NCBI GenBank assembly: GCA_001600055.1
Contig: BCIV01000006.1
Span: forward strand, 682,001-746,000
Direction of reading: 5' to 3'
DNA length: 64,000 nucleotides
Source: Filobasidium wieringae
Lineage: Eukaryota; Basidiomycota; Tremellomycetes; Filobasidiales; Filobasidiaceae
Positions within the stretch are counted from its first letter, which is position 1, and each line of letters begins with the position of its first letter. The notes under the pieces are model-generated. The model made no database searches and had not been told where the DNA came from. It worked only from the letters and a program-made list of their open reading frames with translations. The translations under genes were made by a program, and so were the position numbers. Below, piece after piece: positions 60,155 through 64,000 of the stretch.

Positions 60155-62643
60155 TCAACTAGAATTCTTCTTCGCCCTCTCGAGCTCTTCCTGGACCGCC
60201 CGTTTCCCTGCTTCAGAAAGTTGAGGTCTCCCGGTCGAGATGTCAGGCAAGAAAAATACGGGAGTATGCCTAGTCAAGCGCGCCGATCAATTTCGTCTCA
60301 AACGAGAACCTCGGAAGTACTCGACTTACTCTTCCCCTTTACGTTTCAGTTCAGAGGCCAGATCTCGTTGTTTCTATATCAGTACCTCTGTCAGCGTTTC
60401 TTTGGACTTATCATACTAGGCTATCGACTGACCTGCTCAATGACCTGCTTTTCCTTCGTGGCTTCTCCCCAATTCTTCGCTAACATATGTTCCGTGACAG
60501 TGTTCCACAAATTGCGACTTTCATGCTCGCTTTGCTCATCTAGGGGTCGAACGTTTTTTGGAACCACATCCAGTTCATCGAGATCAATGAGGATTCGCCA
60601 TTCCTACAGCGAAGAGGCGTCAGTGGTGGCGAAGTAGTCTATCAGAAGGAATCTTACATACCTTCTCTCCCTTCCGTCTCCACTTGACCTGCTTCTTCCA
60701 GGACCCCTCATACTGAGCTACAACACGGTCAGCTGGTACTTGCTTGACCTTGCTCCAATCTGCTTCTTCTGGTTTGCTTGGGTCATATGAAGCGATCACT
60801 CCTTCTACTGCGAATTTCGGCTTTCCCAACCATGACTACCGAGGCAGAAAGCTTAGCTGGTCCTTCTCAGGACGAAAATGCGCGGTCGAATCGGGACATA
60901 CCTCGTCCTTGAATTCGGTGACCGCTTTCAGCCTGGTTCCGGATTTCTTGCTCTTGCACGTGATTACAACCTTATCACTGATCTGTTGTGCAATACCAGA
61001 ATTTTTCAGATTCACGCATCGATTTCACTGTGCCGTGGTTTCAACGAACAGTTCCGTAGTACGTTCCTCTCATGATTCCGTTGACCTGAGCAATCGGATG
61101 CGTAATTTGGTACTCCTGTGAGATGATGTGATTCATAAGTACAGGCTTCTCCAAGGGTTATATGGACAGGCTATGCCACTCACCTCTCCTGCTCCTGGCG
61201 AAGGCTCGCTCAGATTGATGAACAGGCCTTGATTGGCAGAACCAGGCGTGATTTGAACAGCTGTCATCATGAAACCAGTCAGAATGTGGTCTCACCGGTT
61301 CAATCTAAGCGAGAACCGCAAGATCATCAGAACTTACCAGGGAAGGATACTTTCGCTGAGATCTGGTCGACGCAGCTCATCTCGACTCCTCGCGATGGGC
61401 AAGTGTAGTAAGCCGAGCTGATAGGTGGGTGATGGGAAACTTGTTCCGTCTGAACATGGTCGCTATGTTAGCGTACGCCCATGCTAATTCGTGATCACAG
61501 GAAACATACTAGGTATACGACATCGACCTTCTCGTCCGTTATAGACAACCCCTTCAACCCATCAAGATCAGTCTCCTTTGCGGTAGATTTGGCAGACAAG
61601 TTCGATTTCTGGCGTCCAAGGGTGGATTTCTTCGAAATTGAAGGGAAAGTCGGTTTCGTAGGTGGAGTCGCGGGACCAAGGGACCGGACGGAACTGACAC
61701 GTGAGGGATAGATTAACCCCATGACCACCGTTATAAAAGAGCATACAGACTCACACATCATCCCTGGTATCTACGGCACTCATTACAGGGGTGCTCATTT
61801 CGCTCATACTACCCAATTCACCCGTTCCACTGACCGCTGGGTCGAACTTGTGAACTTTGATTATAGGGGCTTTGGTCTTGGGATCTAACGATACGAGAGG
61901 CAAGGACCAGTGGCATCTGAAGTATTCGCCTGCAGTAAGAAAAGGCTGATGTCAGTGTATGAAGAAGAAGATGAAACGTTCCGTTTGCTTACCCAGAGTC
62001 GAGTTGTAGGGTTTCCCAATCTTATACCGGACGAAATGGAGTTCCTTCGAAAAGCTGTATCGCAAAACAGACAACATCCTCTCCAGTTCATCCGTCGAAT
62101 TCCCCACACTGATGAAGGTCGAAAGGCAATGTGAGTTGATCGAGCTTCAGTTCGGAAACCTCTGAATTGACTGACCTAGCGAAGATGTCGGGCCGGTCTG
62201 CATATTGCCAGTACTCCAAGTTGGGAATAGGTTCGAGAAGAGAAGCCGGAAGTGATAGTCGACTGGTGATGTGCAATCACAAGAGTATCAGTTGTGAAAC
62301 AGCAAAGGAAGATAAAGGAGCTGGATTTACAGATTAGCTACATCCGAGACTCCGATCAACCTGTACGGGTAACGTTCAGCTGGTGCAATCACCCAAAAAA
62401 TACATATCGTTACGTACTTCTTCAACAGGCCCAAGATGGTCTTGACTTTGCTATCTTGACCACCGCCGCTCTCTGCGAGTACAGCGGGAGCTACCAACGC
62501 GATAAGGAAGGAGCGTCCCAAGATCAGGCTCTCATTCCAGTGTAAGGGTTTGGGCTACAACCAGACTTACCTGAATCGTCATCTTCGGTAGGGAGTCTAG
62601 AGGTATCTAGGTGATCAACATCTTCTGAAGGAGTGCCTGCCAT
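60155..62643 (-). CDS. Oxysterol-binding protein (OSBP/Osh family)
   Basis: Lipid-transfer protein working at membrane contact sites. Exons on the minus strand: 62571..62643, 62418..62472, 62331..62360, 62176..62262, 61993..62108, 61755..61929, 61510..61693, 61338..61449, 61184..61260, 61050..61115, 60902..60982, 60662..60835, 60433..60603, 60330..60373, 60155..60269 (519 aa, all phases fit). Begins with an acidic start MAGTPSEDVDHLDTSRLPTEDDDS, then KVKTILGLLKKLIGVSDVANLRLSLPASLLEPIPNLEYW (lid and ligand-pocket entry). The family signature EQVSHHPP is at 242-249. Later parts are HPIAQVNGIMRGTYYGT, KFKDESWLGKPKFAVEG-like blocks, and DELDVVPKNVRPLDEQSEHESRNLWNTVTEHM. There is no PH domain or ankyrin repeat, so this is a short Osh form. 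A Lys/Ser/Thr-rich insertion is coded at 61560-61690. Confidence 0.9.
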
Positions 62644-63027
62644 TGTTGATTTGGATTATATAGATTGCGATTCAGGTGTGTTATGAGTGGGTGTGCAGCG
62701 ATCGCCCGATTGCGACGAATTTAGCTATCTAAACAGTGCTTGTGGAGCCGTTACTAGTCGGCAGGAAGCGAAACTGAGTGTGATGCGTTAGAGCGAGTAC
62801 GACGGTTGTCGGAGTGTATGAACGATGATGATAACGACTGATCCAAGGTATAACAACCCTTTCATTCCAGTTCAAAAGGCAGAAACGTTCATTTATCTCG
62901 ATTGGCGGTTGGGCGGTTCGAGCGTTAGTGACGCCAGCAAAAACGTAATAAACGCGCTACCGCTACGCAGGAAATCTAACCCCGCAACCCCGCAACTTCT
63001 ACTATATTATGGTTACTACACCTTGTC
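62644..63027. promoter_or_regulatory. OSBP upstream region and TRM9 3' region
   Basis: 384 bp between the OSBP start and the TRM9 stop. No coding signal. Confidence 0.4.
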
Positions 63028-64000
63028 TCAATAAACTCCAACCTCTCCTTCCAAGTACCAGTTGTCTTTTTCATACCCTTCTTCTACGATCCTCAGCCAC
63101 TTGTTTCCCTTTTCGCCAGCAGGTTTCCTCTCCTTGTCGTCCTTGATACAGAAGCCCATCTCACTCGCGGCAAGAAGAACAGATTCTCTGAGCTCTCCTT
63201 TCATGTAGAGATGGTAGTAACGATGAAACACCTGAGCCTGTTGAGCTGCAGTGGCTTCTTTCGATTCAGTTCGTGGAGTTTCATCGTGTAGTGTCGTTTC
63301 GTTCATTAGTGTTGTTATTGTCGTTGTGTCGTCCATTTGAGTCGCCGAGAGCGCGTCGCCTGTACCTCCCTCAACTCTCTTCTTCCGCTTCACCTTAACT
63401 TCCTTAACCTTCTTCTCCTGCCTGATAGGAACCACCCAAGGGACCATTACATCCTGGCCCTTCTGTACATCACCCATTTCCTCTGTGGGGGCAAGGATTC
63501 CCATTTTCCGCTTGCTATTCTCCCCCTGTTCGAACGCCCATACGTAGATGAGAAACCTCGAATAGGGTGACCGAGTAGAAAGGAGAAGCGGTTTAAGGAG
63601 CATCTGCACAGAATGTGTTCGACGTGATGGTGTGGAAAGATGATGGATTGCTGCGATAGAAATTGCAAAGTCCTGTTCACGAAATTATCAATTAGCTCAA
63701 TTCGGTCATGATTGAATGGCAGATTCACTCACAAAGACCCCCTGTCTCCAACCATCGAACCCCAGATCTCCTCGAACACATTCCTCCTTGATGCCCTCCC
63801 CCTCTGATTGACGCTGAGCATCACTGAGCAACCCCGAACTCCGATCAAGAGCAATCATCCAGCTTCCCTCACTACCGGATCGAGCGACTGGCAAGTATTT
63901 GCCATTTCCTGCTCCCGAGTCGAGTCCGATCGAGTGAGCTGGTAAGGAGTTCAGGAAGCGCTCGATAATTGGCCATGGCTGTGTGCAGGTCAAGTCAGAT
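63028..64000 (-). CDS. TRM9: tRNA wobble-uridine methyltransferase Trm9 (5' end outside window)
   Basis: AdoMet enzyme that finishes mcm5U at tRNA position 34. Exons seen on the minus strand: 63733..>64000 and 63028..63672. The frame is open to the right edge, so the start is outside the window. The visible N-terminal part reads QPWPIIERFLNSLPAHSIGLDSGAGNGKYLPV; the AdoMet motif I is GLDSGAGNGKY (where many homologues have DVGCGNGKY). Next are GSWMIALDRSSGLL (motif II) and, across the intron, DFAISIAAIHHLSTPSRR, the conserved post-motif block. A long Lys/Glu/Thr-rich insertion (about 63240-63400) precedes YHLYMKGELRESV, and the end is NWYLEGEVGVY. The Cys-to-Ser/Ala changes in motif I are worth noting but occur at tolerant positions. 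Confidence 0.87.

Overview
The window looks like nuclear DNA of a basidiomycete yeast, most likely a Tremellomycete (Cryptococcus/Kwoniella type). Genes are close together on both strands and are cut by many short introns, mostly about 50 to 100 nt with GT..AG ends. The proteins are typical fungal housekeeping proteins. I see no plasmid, phage, CRISPR, rRNA or convincing transposon sequence. Exon limits come from reading splice sites by eye and checking that reading phase and total length agree. The protein lengths given follow from those models.

Left part (1-24.4 kb): ribonuclease H1 (cut by the left edge, +), COX4 (-), CDC37 (+), UBC12 (-), a seven-transmembrane GPCR (-), a Ser-rich coiled-coil protein (-), a SET/MYND protein (+), a small mitochondrial-type membrane protein (+), a METTL2/TRM140 tRNA methyltransferase (-), a GATA zinc-finger factor (+) and GET3 (-).

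Middle part (24.7-46.1 kb): RPT4 (-) and clathrin heavy chain (+) share a 324-bp divergent promoter region. WAPL (-) follows tail to tail. WAPL and IDH1 (+) diverge, then come MSH2 (+) and a four-pass membrane protein (+).

Right part (46.3-64 kb): a WW-domain, Arg/Gly/Pro-rich protein (+), a bestrophin-like (UPF0187) channel gene made largely of microexons (-), RXT3 (-), SHR3 (+), a short unrecognised gene (-), an oxysterol-binding protein (-) and TRM9 (cut by the right edge, -).

The neighbours do not form a pathway or biosynthetic cluster; this is ordinary gene-dense chromosome. I did not find a new biological system. The most notable structures are three GC-AG introns that share a GCAAGT donor, the microexon series in the bestrophin-like gene, very short coding exons elsewhere, and the Arg-Glu repeat tracts of RXT3.
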